This document shows, piece by piece, positions 5,581 through 6,971 of a stretch of 6,971 nucleotides of DNA. How positions within the stretch are numbered: the first letter of the stretch is position 1; every line of letters begins with the position of its first letter. Source of the stretch: an uncultured Bacteroidales bacterium (GTDB lineage: Bacteria > Bacteroidota > Bacteroidia > Bacteroidales > Muribaculaceae); NCBI GenBank assembly GCA_947176515.1, contig CAMWQZ010000052.1, positions 1 through 6,971 on the forward strand. Direction: 5' to 3'. The notes under the pieces were generated by a model that had not been told where the DNA came from, made no database searches, and saw only the letters and a program-made list of their open reading frames with translations. Made by a program: the position numbers and the translations under genes.

Positions 5581-6660
5581 TTATATGTATTTTATAGGAT
5601 TTTCTTCTATTTCGGAGTAATAACATGCAAAGTTAGGAAATTTTTCCCGAATAACATTGTAAAAAATTTCTTTTGTGCATGATTCGCTCTCAAAATGACC
5701 TATATCGATAAGTAAAATCTCGTTTTGATAGTCGACGAAATCGTGGTAGCGCGTGTCAGAAGTGATGAATGCCTGAGCGCCGGCTCGGATTGCTGACGAT
5801 ATAAATTCGCTACCCGAACCACCACACATAGCGATGCGCCGGATTGAAATATCCTTATCTGGCAGGGCGGTGCATCTCACTACTGGCGATGAAAAAGCAG
5901 TTTTAACGCGCTCAATCAGTACGAGCGGCGTTATACCATCGCCGTCGAATGTGGCATAGACACCAAGGCCTATTTTGGGGTCGACTTTCGCCAAAGATTC
6001 GTTTGTCACAGATAATAGACCAGTGGCAAGAGTCTCGGTAAGTACGTCGCTCAGGCGTTGGGCGCATCCGCTATCAACAGTAGCTTCGATTTTTACGCAT
6101 GGCGATGATGAGATGTCGGTTGTCGCAAACGGGTCGTCTTTGAGTAAAGTCGACGTGTAGTTTTCAACATCCGTTGAAAAGCATTTCGACGACGGAGAAA
6201 TCTCGTTGAACGTAGTTAACGCTTGCGCTACGCAGTCTGGAGTAACAATGGCCGTAACTTTGGCGAAAAGTCCTGTGAGTGGCTGTAGCACTCTTACAGG
6301 ATTTGCACCAAGCATCTTTGCCATGCGGTAACTTACGCCGCCCGGCGTACTGTCGACAGCCGTATGACATGAATATATCGTTATGCCATAGGCTATAGCT
6401 CTCATTACGGCTTCTTCGGTAGGAGTGTTGCCTGATATGCGCTTTAATCCTTTGAATAGCAGTGGATGATGAGAGATAATCAGATTGCAACCGCGGTCGC
6501 GCGCTTCGTCGACAATGGCCGGAGTCACATCGACACATAGCAACACGCCCTTACATTCGGCTCTCAGCGATCCGACCTGCACCCCCGTGTTGTCCCATGA
6601 CTCCTGGAACGCAGAGGGCGCGAAGTCTTCGATTGCTGATATTATCGCAGCGTTGAGCAT
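5581..6660 (-). CDS. Nif3-like dinuclear metal centre hexameric protein
   Basis: This is a 359-residue member of the NIF3/DUF34 family (YbgI/YqfO), a hexameric cytoplasmic protein with a two-metal site. Proposed roles include GTP cyclohydrolase I type 2-like activity and metal handling, but the true substrate is unsettled. Likely metal ligands are visible: SHHPLLF with His64 and His65, SCHTAVDST with Asp103, and GHFESE with His322 and Glu326. AMCGGSGSEFI and FITSDTRYHDF (around 277-308) are further signatures. The long middle section (about 135-270) fits the PII/CutA-like insertion of the larger family members, while the short form (about 250 residues, as YbgI) lacks it. The start codon overlaps the aspS stop as TAATG, indicating translational coupling. 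This also fixes the start, as [15 protein letters not shown] matches the family N-terminus. The zinc-ribbon gene follows 6 nt later. Confidence 0.93.
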   Translation of the reverse strand: MLNAAIISAIEDFAPSAFQESWDNTGVQVGSLRAECKGVLLCVDVTPAIVDEARDRGCNLIISHHPLLFKGLKRISGNTPTEEAVMRAIAYGITIYSCHTAVDSTPGGVSYRMAKMLGANPVRVLQPLTGLFAKVTAIVTPDCVAQALTTFNEISPSSKCFSTDVENYTSTLLKDDPFATTDISSSPCVKIEATVDSGCAQRLSDVLTETLATGLLSVTNESLAKVDPKIGLGVYATFDGDGITPLVLIERVKTAFSSPVVRCTALPDKDISIRRIAMCGGSGSEFISSAIRAGAQAFITSDTRYHDFVDYQNEILLIDIGHFESESCTKEIFYNVIREKFPNFACYYSEIEENPIKYI

Positions 6661-6971
6661 TAGGCCTGCTGTTCGGGAGTTATGATAGCAAGCGAGAGTT
6701 CGTCAAGCTGTTTCTGGTCGAGCGCGGCAGGAGCGTCGAGCATAACGTCGCGTCCGCTGTTGTTCTTGGGGAATGCGATACAGTCGCGGATGCTGTCGAG
6801 TCCTGCGAAAAGCGACACCCAGCGGTCGAGACCGTAGGCAAGTCCACCATGAGGGGGCGCACCGAATTTGAAGGCGTTCATCAAGAAGCCGAACTGTTCC
6901 TGAGCCTTTTCGGGCGTGAAGCCGAGAATTTCAAACATTTTTGCCTGAAGGGCGCTGTCGTGGATACGGAT
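6660..6971 (-). CDS. aspS: Aspartyl-tRNA synthetase, C-terminal 103 residues (runs off window)
   Basis: AspRS charges tRNA-Asp with aspartate using ATP in the cytoplasm. Only the end of the class II catalytic domain is present. It opens in-frame at the window edge with IRIHD, then [20 protein letters not shown], a helix typical of bacterial-type AspRS. The motif 3 region follows, [14 protein letters not shown], whose Arg50 of the visible part is the ATP-contacting arginine. The tail [16 protein letters not shown]...LDAPA is also characteristic of bacterial AspRS. No frameshift is seen, and the protein ends in ITPEQQA at a TAA that overlaps the next gene by one base. The promoter and N-terminal anticodon-binding domain lie outside the window. 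Confidence 0.95.
   Translation of the reverse strand: MRIHDSALQAKMFEILGFTPEKAQEQFGFLMNAFKFGAPPHGGLAYGLDRWVSLFAGLDSIRDCIAFPKNNSGRDVMLDAPAALDQKQLDELSLAIITPEQQA

Noticed and set aside
5572..5587. AT-only palindrome CATATA-TTAT-TATATG at the nif3-like/zinc-ribbon junction
   Set aside because: Only six weak A/T-rich pairs, in low-complexity DNA inside an operon; too weak to call a hairpin or operator.
6164..6538. 124-residue minus-strand open frame
   Set aside because: It is a shifted frame inside the Nif3-like gene with a Cys/Arg/Ser-rich product and no recognisable domain.

Overview
The window reads as ordinary chromosomal sequence of a Bacteroidota bacterium, order Bacteroidales. A gut Muribaculaceae-like genome is my best guess, but that is inference. 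The reasons are: a TonB-type outer-membrane barrel protein of the OMP_b-brl_3 family; a Nif3-like gene next to a C4 zinc-ribbon coiled-coil gene; start codons preceded by A/T-rich sequence instead of Shine-Dalgarno motifs; and a TAnnTTTG-type promoter element. All seven genes lie on the minus strand, so transcription runs from high to low coordinates. No RNA gene, insertion sequence, CRISPR array or phage remnant was seen.

Unit 1 (6971 to about 4741) holds the C-terminal end of aspartyl-tRNA synthetase (aspS), a Nif3-like dinuclear-metal protein and a C4 zinc-ribbon coiled-coil protein. The genes overlap by 1 nt and are spaced by 6 nt. The unit closes with a textbook intrinsic terminator at 4741-4773.

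Unit 2 (about 4720 to 2127) is a single-gene unit for an 811-residue outer-membrane beta-barrel protein. Its upstream region carries three TTAACAT repeats, an ECF-sigma-like promoter (TGTAAC-N16-CGTC) and a hairpin predicted to lie at the 5' end of the mRNA. A perfect 16-bp inverted repeat follows the gene and probably terminates it.

Unit 3 (2118 to 1, running off the window) has a Bacteroidales-type promoter and then aroE (shikimate dehydrogenase), a YeiH-family putative sulfate exporter 4 nt later, and the N-terminus of a ComEC/Rec2 DNA-uptake channel. The comEC start is not a clear ATG: a TTG is the best candidate, and a 10-bp inverted repeat spans the alternative ATG starts.

The genes are housekeeping or widely conserved (translation, aromatic amino acid synthesis, DNA uptake) plus one surface protein. 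No new multi-gene system is evident. The most interesting material is regulatory: the leader of the outer-membrane gene and the start region of comEC.
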